30,266 bases of DNA from a virus, in IMG/VR virus record IMGVR_UViG_3300021131_000038, positions 1-30,266 of that record; one strand, 5' to 3'. The notes below the pieces were generated by a model. That model ran no database searches. It had not been told where the DNA came from and saw nothing but the letters and a program-made list of their open reading frames with translations. How positions within the stretch are numbered: the stretch's first letter is position 1; each line of letters starts with the position of its first letter. Of this stretch, positions 1 through 7,550 are shown piece by piece. Made by a program: the position numbers and the translations under genes.

Positions 1-248
1 TGCGTGCGCGGGTTCAGGATCGGCACGGGATCTGCGGGAATGACAATTGAGCGGAGTTGCTCCTGCGGCGTGTCATAGCAGGTATTGCAGACAAGCAGGC
101 GGATGTTCTGCAAAGACGCGCCGCGCCAGTCGAACTGCCACTTGAGTTGGACGTGGTTGTAGCGAAAGCCGCATCTGTCGCATATGGCGTGGGCCTGCGG
201 CGACGTTGCGCTCGTTGATGCCCGGCCTGCCTTGGAAGCGTAACCCAT
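1..248 (-). CDS. Zinc-ribbon-like phage protein (3' end outside window)
   Basis: The gene starts at ATG 248 and runs off the left edge, leaving about 82 codons. The visible protein has two CxxC knuckles (C23/C26 and C54/C57), about 27 residues apart and enclosing a Trp/aromatic-rich stretch. This pattern suggests a zinc ribbon. It lies 12 bp downstream of the P22 gp4-like adaptor gene on the same strand, so it belongs to the late head-tail operon. The role is unknown; zinc binding is inferred from the four cysteines. It could be a small virion protein or the N-terminal part of a larger one, since the stop codon is not visible. Confidence 0.7.
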   Translation of the reverse strand, partial: MGYASKAGRASTSATSPQAHAICDRCGFRYNHVQLKWQFDWRGASLQNIRLLVCNTCYDTPQEQLRSIVIPADPVPILNPRT

Positions 249-260
249 GTCTGCGCCCCC

Positions 261-962
261 TTACGGCCTGTAGTAGCCCATGACTTGGGGCGAGATGTAT
301 TGCTGCGCGGTTTCGACGTTCTGCTCGGCGGCGATTGTATAGGCCTCGTCGGCGAGGGGCTTGAGGAGCTGCGCCTTGTCTGGCGCCCAGATCACGGCCA
401 GACGGGCCGCGAGGCCGTAGGCGAAGGCGTCCATCCAGAGGAAGGGGATCTCGACCTGCGTGCCATTCTGGAGGACGCTATCCTGTATCTGCCGCACGCG
501 GTAATACTTGAGGTATTGCGCGCTGTAGCCGTCTGGAACCTCCCAGAGTGTAACGGTTGGATTGGGCGAGATCAGGCGGTCGAACCAGAACGTCGTCGTG
601 AAACCCTGCTGGTCCTTGTTCGGATAGCTGGCGTATTCGCTGCGGCTCACCGGCATGATGATGCGGTCGATAGGCTGTCCATTGCCATTGTCGATGGTGA
701 CGTAAGCATCGAGCATTGTGACCGTATTCAGCGGCACGTCGTAGGTTTTCTGGCCCTGCACCAGCGGGACCGTGATCAGGTCCACCGCCCACAAGTTCAC
801 GCCCCTGTTGCTCCAGTTCGCGCACAGCATATTGGCGGCCATGCGGGCCGCCTCCATGTGTTCCTGAAGCAAAGACGTGTTCCGAAGCCCGCAGAGGTTG
901 TACGCATAAAGCGTAAGCTCGCCGAGCGACGGATTGAACGTGTAGGTGCCGCTCGTGGCCAT
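261..962 (-). CDS. P22 gp4-like head-to-tail adaptor (tail accessory factor)
   Basis: This 233-aa protein has an N-terminus of the kind seen in P22 gp4-type tail accessory factors: a short TYTFNPSLGEL segment, then helices containing YNLCGLR, the AARMAANMLCANW helix and the NRGVNLW signature (about residues 5-58). Such proteins sit below the portal ring and close the head after packaging. The length is slightly above P22 gp4. The start follows a GGAG ribosome site that directly abuts the upstream stop (972). Its partner would be the P22-type portal encoded at 13400-15694. Assignment is from remembered family motifs, not a search. Confidence 0.7.
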   Translation of the reverse strand: MATSGTYTFNPSLGELTLYAYNLCGLRNTSLLQEHMEAARMAANMLCANWSNRGVNLWAVDLITVPLVQGQKTYDVPLNTVTMLDAYVTIDNGNGQPIDRIIMPVSRSEYASYPNKDQQGFTTTFWFDRLISPNPTVTLWEVPDGYSAQYLKYYRVRQIQDSVLQNGTQVEIPFLWMDAFAYGLAARLAVIWAPDKAQLLKPLADEAYTIAAEQNVETAQQYISPQVMGYYRP

Positions 963-971
963 CTGGGCTCC

Positions 972-1754
972 TTAGAGGCCGGTATCGTTCGCGATCAGGA
1001 CGCCGCCAATGTTGACGCTGACGACGGCCGCAGTGGCGGCGCTGGAGGCGATCTGCCACCGCAGGTCCGTCTTCTCCGCATAGGGGAGCGGGAAGTGGCG
1101 CTGCACTTCATAGGTCGTGTTGAAGGGTGTCTGCACGATGACCTTTTGAACGCCAGCCGAAGAGTTGGTGACGGCGCGGTACGTCGTGTAGTTGGCGGTG
1201 TTGCCATTGAAGGACGAGTAGGCGCCGTAGCGATAGCCATAGAAAGTGTAACCGGCGGGCACCGTAAAGACGGCCATCTGGGTCTGCCCGATGCTGGACG
1301 TTGTGCCGTTATAGACCGCCGTGTTGATCTGCGCGTAGACGGTGCCGCCATTTGAAAGCGAAACGACGCCGGCGGGATTGGTCGCGCTACCAGCGGAGAC
1401 AACCATGCTATTGATGCGCAGATACTGCTTGGTCGTCGGGACGTTCGTCGTGCCGTTCAGAGCCAGCGTCTCGGAGATGATCGCATAGTTTGCGTCGAGG
1501 CCGTTGATGGTGATTGAGGCCGTATCTGACACGCCGGTGCTGACGAGCTGCATGGTCACGGCGGAGCTGGGAAACACATACTCGGTCGTCCCCATGTTTT
1601 CCCAGACGGTACGGAAAGTGCCAGCAGTCGCGGGCGTCGTTCCGTAGGCGAAGATGTTTTGCTCGGAGTGCCAAGAAATCTGACTGCGCGCGACCTGAAG
1701 CTCAAAGGGCTCGAACAGGCCGGACTGCGTGATGGAATATGCGACGCTGCCCAT
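972..1754 (-). CDS. Virion structural protein, beta-rich
   Basis: This 260-aa protein is rich in Ser, Thr, Ala, Gly and aromatic residues, has very few Lys and no signal peptide, and has the look of a beta-sandwich virion protein. Segments such as SETLALNGTT and QYLRINSM resemble a structural protein common in environmental podoviruses. It may decorate the capsid or form part of the tail. The start is supported by GAGGAG six bases upstream of ATG 1754. The neighbours are the adaptor gene downstream and two small cationic proteins upstream. The exact position in the particle cannot be read from sequence. Confidence 0.6.
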   Translation of the reverse strand: MGSVAYSITQSGLFEPFELQVARSQISWHSEQNIFAYGTTPATAGTFRTVWENMGTTEYVFPSSAVTMQLVSTGVSDTASITINGLDANYAIISETLALNGTTNVPTTKQYLRINSMVVSAGSATNPAGVVSLSNGGTVYAQINTAVYNGTTSSIGQTQMAVFTVPAGYTFYGYRYGAYSSFNGNTANYTTYRAVTNSSAGVQKVIVQTPFNTTYEVQRHFPLPYAEKTDLRWQIASSAATAAVVSVNIGGVLIANDTGL

Positions 1755-1756
1755 GT

Positions 1757-1921
1757 TTAGCTCCTCTTACCAGCTCGCGCTGCGGCTGCGTTGTCGATCA
1801 GATTTGGATAGGGACGGCCCGCTGCGCGAGCATGGGCCTTGGCGGACTGAACCTGCTTGCGGTTCAAGTGCTTAACCTTCGCGTCCTTGGGTGCGTCTTT
1901 TTCCCAGAAAGGTTTGTCCAT
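1757..1921 (-). CDS. Small basic phage protein, 54 aa
   Basis: A complete 54-codon frame runs from ATG 1921 to TAA 1757-1759, two bases before the next gene. The protein is very basic: a DKPFWEKDAPKDAK segment is followed by an Ala/Lys/Arg helix and a GRPYPNLIDN motif that I recall from other phage late operons. Its start lies one base beyond the stop of the DUF6321 gene, which supports translational coupling. No function is known. The charge and position in the late operon fit a small virion-associated or nucleic-acid-binding protein, but that is inference. Confidence 0.7.
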   Translation of the reverse strand: MDKPFWEKDAPKDAKVKHLNRKQVQSAKAHARAAGRPYPNLIDNAAAARAGKRS

Positions 1922-1922
1922 C

Positions 1923-2162
1923 TCAGCAATCCCACTTTCTGAGCGACTTGTTGATGCGACTGTTCGGATCTGCTGCCTTGGCTGACCCAGTCATCTTTCG
2001 CTTCATGCCCGTCATTCTAGCGCAAAAGCTGTCTTTGCGCGAGCCGCCTTCGGGCTGCGGGCGCTTAATGTCGTGGCCTTCGGCCTTGAGGGATGCCCGC
2101 CCCTTGGCGTTCAATCCGCCCTCGGAATTTTTTCCCTCTTTTCGTGTCCATGCACCAGACAT
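1923..2162 (-). CDS. DUF6321-like small basic protein
   Basis: This 79-aa protein carries the GGLNAKGR block, a KRPQPEGGSRKDSFCARM segment and a C-terminal DPNSRINKSLRKWDC, the pattern I associate with DUF6321. These proteins are widespread in phages and have no established biochemical role. The start at 2162 follows GAGGTG about five bases upstream. The gene is cationic like its neighbours on both sides, forming a run of small basic genes in the late operon. Family assignment is from memory of the motif. Confidence 0.7.
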   Translation of the reverse strand: MSGAWTRKEGKNSEGGLNAKGRASLKAEGHDIKRPQPEGGSRKDSFCARMTGMKRKMTGSAKAADPNSRINKSLRKWDC

Positions 2163-2180
2163 GCGTCACCTCATGGAAAT

Positions 2181-2237
2181 GCGGGGGCACGAAGGCCCCC
2201 GCGCGCTCTACTAAGTCGGGGAGGACGCCCTTAGTAG
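2181..2237 (-). terminator. Double hairpin between His-rich gene and DUF6321 gene
   Basis: Read on the minus strand, CTACTAAG (2237-2230) pairs with CTTAGTAG (2215-2208), and the arm overlaps the TAA stop of the His-rich gene. Next comes a GC hairpin, GCGGGGGC with a six-base loop and GCCCCCGC (2202-2181), followed by only three U residues. It could be a weak terminator, or an attenuator or RNA-processing site that lowers expression of the genes downstream. Confidence 0.45.
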
Positions 2238-2656
2238 TGCGAAGCCTTGCCACGGGGCGTGCCGGAGGCGGCAGACGACAGGACGCCACCACCGCTCTTG
2301 CGGGGCTTGCGGCCAGCGTGGTGCGCAGCGTGCTCGCCGTGCATGTGCTCGACATGCTTCTTGTGCTTCATGTGGTGGGCTTCACCGCCATGAGCCTTGT
2401 GCATTTCGTGCTCGGCGTGATGCTTCTTGTGCTTGGCATGATGAGCCATGCCGCCATGCTTCTTGTGCATTTCGTGACCCTCATGACCTTCGTGGTGCAT
2501 CATGCCGCCATGCTTCTTGTGCTTGGCGTGGTGCTTGGGGGCGCCGCCGTGCTTGAAGCCGTCGTCACCCTTTTCAGCCTCTTTGAAGACATTGCTGCCG
2601 CGAGCGTTGTATTCTTCACGATGTTCGCGACCGAGTTTCGGAGCAGTACCCTTCAT
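2231..2656 (-). CDS. Histidine/lysine-rich low-complexity phage protein
   Basis: About 30 of the 141 residues are His, mostly between residues 35 and 115, in imperfect repeats built on KHKKHGG, MAHHAKHKK and AHHMKHKKH. The tail contains AGRKPRKSGG, also found in the 599-aa protein encoded at 7871-9670. The start at 2656 has a perfect AGGAGG site. The composition suggests metal binding or a nucleic-acid-condensing polycation. Family knowledge gives no function. The repetitive DNA is directly visible as recurring CATGCTTCTTGTGC-like words between 2340 and 2530. Confidence 0.65.
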   Translation of the reverse strand: MKGTAPKLGREHREEYNARGSNVFKEAEKGDDGFKHGGAPKHHAKHKKHGGMMHHEGHEGHEMHKKHGGMAHHAKHKKHHAEHEMHKAHGGEAHHMKHKKHVEHMHGEHAAHHAGRKPRKSGGGVLSSAASGTPRGKASHY

Positions 2657-2686
2657 GATTGCCTCCTATGGCAACAGTTCAGTGGA

Positions 2687-3163
2687 TTACGGGACGAGGT
2701 TGAGGGCCTGAACGTAGCGAACCGTCAGGTAGCCGGTGCCCGATCCAGTGTTTGTGGACAACAGGTAGATGCGGACGTCAGTGGCGCCGATGTCGACCCA
2801 GTTGTTGACGCGGGTGGCGCTGGTGCCGGGGCTGACGGCGACGCGGCCAATGGCCACGGCGGTATTGTCAGACGCAATCGCCAGCTCGGTTGCAGTGGCG
2901 CTGGTGCCCACGTTGAAGGTGGAGGCGGCGCCGGTCCATGCCACGTTAACCCACAGGTCAATTGAGACGATCTGGCTCTGGGCCGGGATCACGATTGAAG
3001 TGGTGTTGAGGCCAGCCACAGTGCCGTTGGTCGCCTGCGTGACGGCAACGGTCTGAGCCATCTCAACATAGCCCACGTTGGCCACGTTCTGCCCGAGGGT
3101 AGTCCCCGAGGTATTCAAGATGTCGCCCGCAGTGAGCGGGCCGGTGAATGTAGACATCCCCAT
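2687..3163 (-). CDS. Putative capsid decoration or head-fibre protein
   Basis: This 158-aa protein is rich in Thr, Ala, Val and Asn and almost free of Lys. It opens with STFTGPLTAGDI, a start often seen in small capsid-surface or head-fibre proteins of environmental phages, and the rest looks beta-stranded. ATG 3163 is chosen because AGGAG lies eight bases upstream; ATG 3157 is an alternative. It originally adjoined the major capsid gene and is now separated from it by an inserted endonuclease gene. The function is inferred from composition and position. Confidence 0.55.
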   Translation of the reverse strand: MGMSTFTGPLTAGDILNTSGTTLGQNVANVGYVEMAQTVAVTQATNGTVAGLNTTSIVIPAQSQIVSIDLWVNVAWTGAASTFNVGTSATATELAIASDNTAVAIGRVAVSPGTSATRVNNWVDIGATDVRIYLLSTNTGSGTGYLTVRYVQALNLVP

Positions 3164-3185
3164 GACGGGTACTCCTGCACGATGA

Positions 3186-3230
3186 GATCCCAGAGTCTGT
3201 GCAGCGTCCGCTAGGCCGGTCGCTGGGATC
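3186..3230. repeat. 8-bp inverted repeat between decoration gene and HNH gene
   Basis: GATCCCAG (3186-3193) and CTGGGATC (3223-3230) form a perfect inverted repeat with a 29-base loop, in the 78-bp gap between the HNH gene stop and the decoration-protein start. As RNA it could fold in the leader of the decoration gene. There is no U tract, so it is not a standard terminator. It may be a leftover of the region where the endonuclease gene entered. Confidence 0.35.
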
Positions 3231-3241
3231 AGTTGCCTAGA

Positions 3242-3901
3242 TCATTTGCCAACGGAGTGCTTCCTGATGTAGTCGGCGCCCGCAAGCAAAACTTCTATGT
3301 CGTCCTTTGCTTGACCCAACATGCTATTACAAGAATAGCACAAAAGTTCACGCACGGAACCAGTCTTGTGGCAGTGATCGACGGCGAGAACGCGAACATT
3401 CCCGTGGCGATCCTTGTCCGTTTCTGGAAGCTTGCAAATTGCGCACTTGCCATCTTGGACACGGTACATTTCGGCGTAATCGTTAAGAGACATCCCGTAA
3501 TAACGCTTCAGGCTATAGTGCCTTTGCTTTTCACGAGTGGTCCTATTAATTACGCGGCCATCAGGGCTTATTGTTCTTGTTGTTGAATTGGACAGCTTGA
3601 GATTTGAAATCTTCAAGTTTGCCGTATCACCATCTTCGAACATAACCGACTTGTCTGGCCACACGCCGTAATGCAACATCCACGCAACTCTTGAGGCGAC
3701 CATTTCCCGATCTTTATACCGAATATAAAGGTAGGATTTTGTTTGCCCCGAAGTACGGTGGCGGGTACTTTTTACAGTTCCTGCCGCCATACCTTTTTTG
3801 ACATTCTTGGAAACATCCACTTTCCAGATAAAAGAACCAGCTTCGGGGTCATAAGCGATAGCTTCAGAAACTTCGTCGTAACTAAGCTCTTGCAGTCTCA
3901 T
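3242..3901 (-). CDS. HNH homing endonuclease, Endonuclease VII-type C-terminus
   Basis: This 219-aa protein has two parts. Residues 20-106 look like an HNH_3-type module: SRVAWMLHYG followed by FEDGDTANLKISNL, with the usual Asp-His of the HNH core replaced by Phe-Glu. Residues 128-215 match T4 endonuclease VII-type (gp49-like) domains, with zinc Cys pairs C153/C156 and C188/C191 and the catalytic DHCH at 175-178. It cuts DNA and is probably a selfish homing gene. The gene is more AT-rich than the capsid genes around it and has its own promoter (3927-3954) and an AGGAG site. Confidence 0.85.
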   Translation of the reverse strand: MRLQELSYDEVSEAIAYDPEAGSFIWKVDVSKNVKKGMAAGTVKSTRHRTSGQTKSYLYIRYKDREMVASRVAWMLHYGVWPDKSVMFEDGDTANLKISNLKLSNSTTRTISPDGRVINRTTREKQRHYSLKRYYGMSLNDYAEMYRVQDGKCAICKLPETDKDRHGNVRVLAVDHCHKTGSVRELLCYSCNSMLGQAKDDIEVLLAGADYIRKHSVGK

Positions 3902-3923
3902 GTCTTTCTCCTACTTAGACAAC

Positions 3924-3954
3924 CTTAATATAAGGCTGTTTTCTAGAAGGTCAA
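3924..3954 (-). promoter_or_regulatory. Sigma70-like promoter of the HNH gene
   Basis: On the minus strand TTGACC (3954-3949), a 16-bp spacer and TATATT (3932-3927) form a near-consensus promoter 26 bp from the HNH start. The -10 box is embedded in a small palindrome, CCTTA ATA TAAGG (3924-3936), which could be an operator. It lies between the major capsid gene and the HNH gene, so the endonuclease can be expressed apart from the capsid operon. Confidence 0.6.
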
Positions 3955-3999
3955 CTTGAAACTTGTATCGCTCATAACCCCGCTAACTAGTTGATTTCA

Positions 4000-4905
4000 T
4001 TAGGTCGGGAAGGATCCATAGATAGATCTCCAGTTGTAGTACCCGAACGAGTAGCGTTCGTATCCTTTAACTAAGAGGTTGTCTGTAGTGAAGTCGACCT
4101 GCATGTCTGTTTCAAACTTGATACGTTCCATATAGGAAAGGCCATCAATGTTAGTCAACAGGAACCATGCGCGGGTCGAAGTCAGGTAGTCGTTGACCAT
4201 GTAGCCTTCCGGGAGACCGCCTGCGGTCGAAAGAATGGCGTTCACGTCATTGTCTGCCGTACCGGGGCGCAGCTCGGTCTTCGTCAGGCGGATCGCCACC
4301 GGCTCAAGAGCGGGCGGGATGACCAGACGACGACCGCGAGCGAACACCTTCAGACCGGCCTGATCGCGGAAGTTCGTGCGGATGGCGATCATGCCAGCCA
4401 GCAGCGTGCTCTCGTTCAGGTCGTAGGTGGCGTAGTTCGAGATCGTGCCGCCATCAATCGGATGGCTGGCAGACACGAGGGCAACGCCGTCGCCGCCGAC
4501 CGCCGAGTTATAGGTGGTCGCGGTGTTCAGCACGTTGGCGCCGTAGATTTCCTTGGTCTGGGCAAAGGACTGCGTCAGGCCGAGGTTGGAGGGAGCGAAC
4601 TGGCTCTTGTAGAGGTTGTCGTCAATGGCCTTGCGAGTGATCGCGTAGCCGAGGCCGATCTCAGTGTGCTCCTGATTGTAGACGAAGCGTTCGCCCGCCG
4701 AGTTGTCGAAGGCGGTCTGGCCACCTTCAGTCTTCAACTGGGCATAGCCAAGGAAACGCATCTCAGCGGTGCGCTCCAGAGCCATCTTGGAGTCGTGCTT
4801 CGTAAAGATCTTGTCGTACTGGACAGGGATCTGTTCGTACTGACCTTCAACGCCCCGGAGGCCGGGGAGGAGGAGGTCTTTAATGGCAGAAAGATTGACA
4901 GCCAT
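4000..4905 (-). CDS. Major capsid protein, Mu gpT-like HK97 fold
   Basis: This 301-aa protein resembles the Mu-like major head subunit (gpT) class. N-terminal segments DKIFTKHDSKMALERTAEM and the LGYAITRKAIDDN helix lead to a conserved SASHPIDGG-type segment and a C-terminal half containing GLKVFARGRRLVIPP and the NDYLTSTRAWFLLTNIDGL strand block. It builds the icosahedral shell. ATG 4905 follows AAGGAG and AAGG sites. The decoration-type gene 4919-5536 lies immediately upstream and an HNH gene immediately downstream. Scaffold and portal are encoded further upstream on the same strand. Confidence 0.85.
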   Translation of the reverse strand: MAVNLSAIKDLLLPGLRGVEGQYEQIPVQYDKIFTKHDSKMALERTAEMRFLGYAQLKTEGGQTAFDNSAGERFVYNQEHTEIGLGYAITRKAIDDNLYKSQFAPSNLGLTQSFAQTKEIYGANVLNTATTYNSAVGGDGVALVSASHPIDGGTISNYATYDLNESTLLAGMIAIRTNFRDQAGLKVFARGRRLVIPPALEPVAIRLTKTELRPGTADNDVNAILSTAGGLPEGYMVNDYLTSTRAWFLLTNIDGLSYMERIKFETDMQVDFTTDNLLVKGYERYSFGYYNWRSIYGSFPT

Positions 4906-4918
4906 GATACCTTACTCC

Positions 4919-5536
4919 TTACACGCCGGTGAAGTTGCGGGTAGCAACATTGTTGAGCGCCACGATGGCCCAATCATAGGCCTGCCCGTTGGCGTAGGAG
5001 CCGGGGAAGGACGAGACGGTGGGCTGGTACACGCCGACGATCTTGAAGGGAGCGTTGACGTTGTAGGTGGCGGTGTTGAGGGTGGTGGTGTCGAGATACG
5101 CGCCCGAGATGCCGTTGGCGGCATTGCCCGTGCCAATCGCGAAGCCGATGGTGGCATTGATGTCCGTGGGGAACGCAATGCCAGTGCTGTCGGACTGGGC
5201 GATGAAGCGGGCGTTGGGGTCGTTCACGATGTAGCCGGTGACATAGTTGCCAGAGGCAACGTCAGAGCCGGGCCAGTAGTTCGACCACACGGTGCGCTTC
5301 TGCGCGACCGAGAGGTACTGACAGCCGACGAAGATGCCAGCGATGCCGAGGGCGGCGGGGGTGGCGCCGGTGGACGCGGCCTGAGCGACGGAGCCGTCAG
5401 CCTGCTGCGTTACGGGGTCGCCGAAGTAAATCGCGGATGCGTTGTAGTCAATAACAACGGCGACCTGCTCGTAGGTGGGAGCAGAACCATTGCCCTGATA
5501 CTGACGGAAACCGTAGGGCGCATTGGTATTCGCCAT
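4919..5536 (-). CDS. Virion structural protein, probable capsid decoration
   Basis: This 205-aa protein starts ANTNAPYGFRQYQG and contains the RTVWSNYWPGSD motif and an NDPNARF segment. These are hallmarks of a structural protein that I recall directly upstream of major capsid genes in many environmental phages. It is rich in Gly, Ala, Thr and Asn with few charges. A strong AAGGAG ribosome site precedes ATG 5536, in keeping with high expression. It is the first gene after the terminator at 5675-5706, so it and the capsid gene probably form a separately transcribed unit. Confidence 0.7.
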   Translation of the reverse strand: MANTNAPYGFRQYQGNGSAPTYEQVAVVIDYNASAIYFGDPVTQQADGSVAQAASTGATPAALGIAGIFVGCQYLSVAQKRTVWSNYWPGSDVASGNYVTGYIVNDPNARFIAQSDSTGIAFPTDINATIGFAIGTGNAANGISGAYLDTTTLNTATYNVNAPFKIVGVYQPTVSSFPGSYANGQAYDWAIVALNNVATRNFTGV

Positions 5537-5607
5537 GACGGGTTCTCCTTTTTACGGGAAAGCTCGTCACTTCACACCGGGGAAGCTCGGAAGCCGGGGG
5601 TAGGCGA

Positions 5608-5629
5608 ACCTCCCACGCCGGGGGGAGGT
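5608..5629 (-). promoter_or_regulatory. 5' leader hairpin of the capsid unit
   Basis: ACCTCCC (5608-5614) and GGGAGGT (5623-5629) form a 7-bp stem with an 8-base loop in the leader of the 4919-5536 gene. A weak TATAGT -10-like hexamer lies upstream on the minus strand around 5661-5656, without a convincing -35. The stem could stabilise the 5' end of the capsid messenger. Confidence 0.35.
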
Positions 5630-5674
5630 AAGGCACAATGTGACCTTGACGTAGCACTATAAACAAGTTCGCAA

Positions 5675-5706
5675 CAAAAGAAAAGGGGGCCAATTACGGC
5701 CCCCTT
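5675..5706 (-). terminator. Rho-independent terminator after gene 5711-6256
   Basis: On the minus strand GGGGGCC (5704-5698), a six-base loop and GGCCCCC (5691-5685) form a stem extended by two A-T pairs, followed by TTTTCTTTTG (5684-5675). It starts six bases after the stop codon of the upstream virion gene. It would end the terminase-to-scaffold transcript just before the decoration and capsid genes. Confidence 0.85.
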
Positions 5707-5710
5707 CAAC

Positions 5711-6256
5711 TCAGAGATCCTCGGGGATCGGCATGTCAAATTTCTTGGAGATGGTCGGCTTGACGCGGTCCATCGTGCCCTCTGGCGTGCCGGAGAGCTG
5801 GGCCTCCTTGATGCGCACCTGATCGCGGGCGCGCTTTTGCTCAATGCGGCGGACCTCCTCCGAGATCTCGGTGGGGCGCTCCATGAGCATCATGCCCTTG
5901 CGCTCAATGGTGCCCTTGGTCCAGTTGGATGGCATCATCTGCGGGTGGCGGCTCGACGGCACGGGCTCCCAGCCCTCGCGGGCGATCTGAACCGTGTAGG
6001 CCGGATCTTCTTGGTTCCAGATCGTGTGGCGCTTCCACTCGTAGGTCCAGCCGTCCGGGATGATGTCCTTGGGAATGTAGAACTCATCCGTGCCCTCATC
6101 CATGCCGCCATTGTCGTCGCGGATCTGGGCGGCGCGTGCGGCCGCGCGTGCGCGAGGGTCTGCCTCACGAAGCTCGGGGCGCAGGGACGCGCGCTCAAGG
6201 ACGGGGGCGGCCTGCGCCACCTTCTCGGCGATTGCTCTTTGAAATTTACCAGTCAT
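5711..6256 (-). CDS. Conserved phage virion-region protein of unknown function
   Basis: This 181-aa charged protein has a basic Arg/Ala-rich N-terminal helix (residues 1-45), then a compact core with FYIPKDIIPDGWTYEW and REGWEPVPSSRHP (about 59-105), then a basic helical tail. I recall the core motif from many phage late regions, always without a known role. Its ATG (6256) overlaps the TGA of the scaffold-like gene as ATGA, so the two are translationally coupled. It may be a minor virion or assembly protein. A strong terminator follows its stop. Confidence 0.65.
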   Translation of the reverse strand: MTGKFQRAIAEKVAQAAPVLERASLRPELREADPRARAAARAAQIRDDNGGMDEGTDEFYIPKDIIPDGWTYEWKRHTIWNQEDPAYTVQIAREGWEPVPSSRHPQMMPSNWTKGTIERKGMMLMERPTEISEEVRRIEQKRARDQVRIKEAQLSGTPEGTMDRVKPTISKKFDMPIPEDL

Positions 6257-7128
6257 TGCATGCGTCCTTCTTTCTTGAGAAGCGCCTTGTTGCGGGCGTA
6301 GGCTTCCTCGGTCATGCCAAGGTCGCGGGCGGTTTCTTTCTCTTCACGGGTCAGGTAGGCGCTATTGCGCGACCCGGTCCCGCTGCCATTGCGGCTGACG
6401 GGGGCGGCGGGCGGAGCGCGACGCTGCGTGACCTTGGCGGCGCCAGACGTGGGGTCTTCGTCGTATTCAGCCGCCTGACGGCGGTTGATGCGCAACGTGT
6501 CCTCGATGACGCTGAAGTAGTCGTCGCTGTCGGGCTGGTATCCGTCGGCGACGGCCAGATTGTGGGCGGCGACCATCTTCTGGTACATGCGGGGGTCCGT
6601 CACGCACTGCGGGTGGCGGCGGACCCAGTCTGCGGATCGAGGGGAAAGCTGCGAAGCAAGCTCCTCGACGGGGTCAGAGTGGCGCGGAAGCTCGGGCGCC
6701 ACGACTTTGGGCGCACGTTCCATGTGGGCGCGGCCCCGCTCCAGCTCCATGAGCTTGGCGGCGTTCGTGCCCATCGTCTCTTGGATCTCGGCGGCCTTCG
6801 CGTAGTCGCCAACCGACATCGCCTCGCTGTAGTTTAGCTTGAGGATCTCGTTGTTGCGCTTGACCGTGTCGATGGCGTTGCGAACGAGCTGCAAATTGGT
6901 GTCTTGCGTCTCGTTTTTAGCCTCGGCGGCGGTCTGAAAAGCCATTCTGGCCTGCTTTTCAGCCTCAATACGGGCCGCGCGCTCCTGTTCGAGCTTCATT
7001 TTAAGCTCTTTTATGCCCTCATCGGGTTCAAGAGCGTCGTTTTGAGGAGTTTCGTCCTCATTTTCGACTTTTGCGGCCTCTGGAGCGTCCTTTTTAACGT
7101 CTTCAACTTCATTTTCGACGTCAGCCAT
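6253..7128 (-). CDS. Putative capsid scaffolding protein
   Basis: This 291-aa protein has a highly acidic N-terminus (residues 1-37), a long predicted coiled coil rich in Glu, Lys, Ala and Gln (about 38-135), a flexible middle, and a C-terminal helix pair with LTREEKETARDLGMTEEAY and a basic KALLKKEGRM tail. Acidic, helical proteins with a basic C-terminal helix, encoded between portal and capsid genes, are typical scaffolds that guide shell assembly and then leave. GAGGAG precedes ATG 7128. The role is inferred from architecture and position. Confidence 0.65.
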   Translation of the reverse strand: MADVENEVEDVKKDAPEAAKVENEDETPQNDALEPDEGIKELKMKLEQERAARIEAEKQARMAFQTAAEAKNETQDTNLQLVRNAIDTVKRNNEILKLNYSEAMSVGDYAKAAEIQETMGTNAAKLMELERGRAHMERAPKVVAPELPRHSDPVEELASQLSPRSADWVRRHPQCVTDPRMYQKMVAAHNLAVADGYQPDSDDYFSVIEDTLRINRRQAAEYDEDPTSGAAKVTQRRAPPAAPVSRNGSGTGSRNSAYLTREEKETARDLGMTEEAYARNKALLKKEGRMQ

Positions 7129-7139
7129 AGGTTATCTCC

Positions 7140-7550
7140 TCAATAAACATTGTCGGGGTGCGGGATGCGGGCGCGCACGGCGGTGTCGTCGAACATGCGG
7201 CACAAGACGCCGTTGACGGTGATGTTCCACCCGTCGCTGGGGCGAAAAACGATCCAATCTCCAACGTCCAGACCGAGGTCGGAGAACCATTTTCCGTCTT
7301 CATCAACGAATGCGGACGGCCCGGTCTTGATGATCAGGCCGACTTTGGACTGGTGGCGGTCTTCATCGCGGGCCTTGCCGGGGATGATGACGCCGCCTTT
7401 GGTCATTTCGGGGCGGATGTAGACCGCCACGAGGACTTGTGTGTTCATCAACTCAATGTCGCTGATGTCGCCAAGGTCTTTTAGGAGGGTCTCCTTGGGG
7501 TCGGCCTCATGAAGCATGGCGATGTTGTGGTGCGCTGACACGTTAGACAT
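7140..7550 (-). CDS. GroES-like co-chaperonin
   Basis: The 136-aa product has a GroES beta-barrel pattern: VLVAVYIRPEMT (39-50), a mobile-loop-like GGVIIPGKA with the hydrophobic tripeptide VII (54-56), then KVGLIIKTGPSAF and VGDWIVFRP, a good match to the GD(R/W)VLF strand of GroES. Residues 1-35 are an extra N-terminal arm. ATG 7550 is chosen because it overlaps the stop of the upstream gene (7543); an ATG at 7610 would add 20 residues inside that gene. Phage GroES-like proteins such as T4 gp31 help host GroEL fold the capsid protein, which fits its place just before scaffold and capsid. Confidence 0.8.
   Translation of the reverse strand: MSNVSAHHNIAMLHEADPKETLLKDLGDISDIELMNTQVLVAVYIRPEMTKGGVIIPGKARDEDRHQSKVGLIIKTGPSAFVDEDGKWFSDLGLDVGDWIVFRPSDGWNITVNGVLCRMFDDTAVRARIPHPDNVY

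Noticed and set aside
285-1355. Plus-strand 356-codon frame over the adaptor and structural genes
   Set aside because: It crosses two good minus-strand genes and has a biased Arg/Val/Gly composition without motifs.
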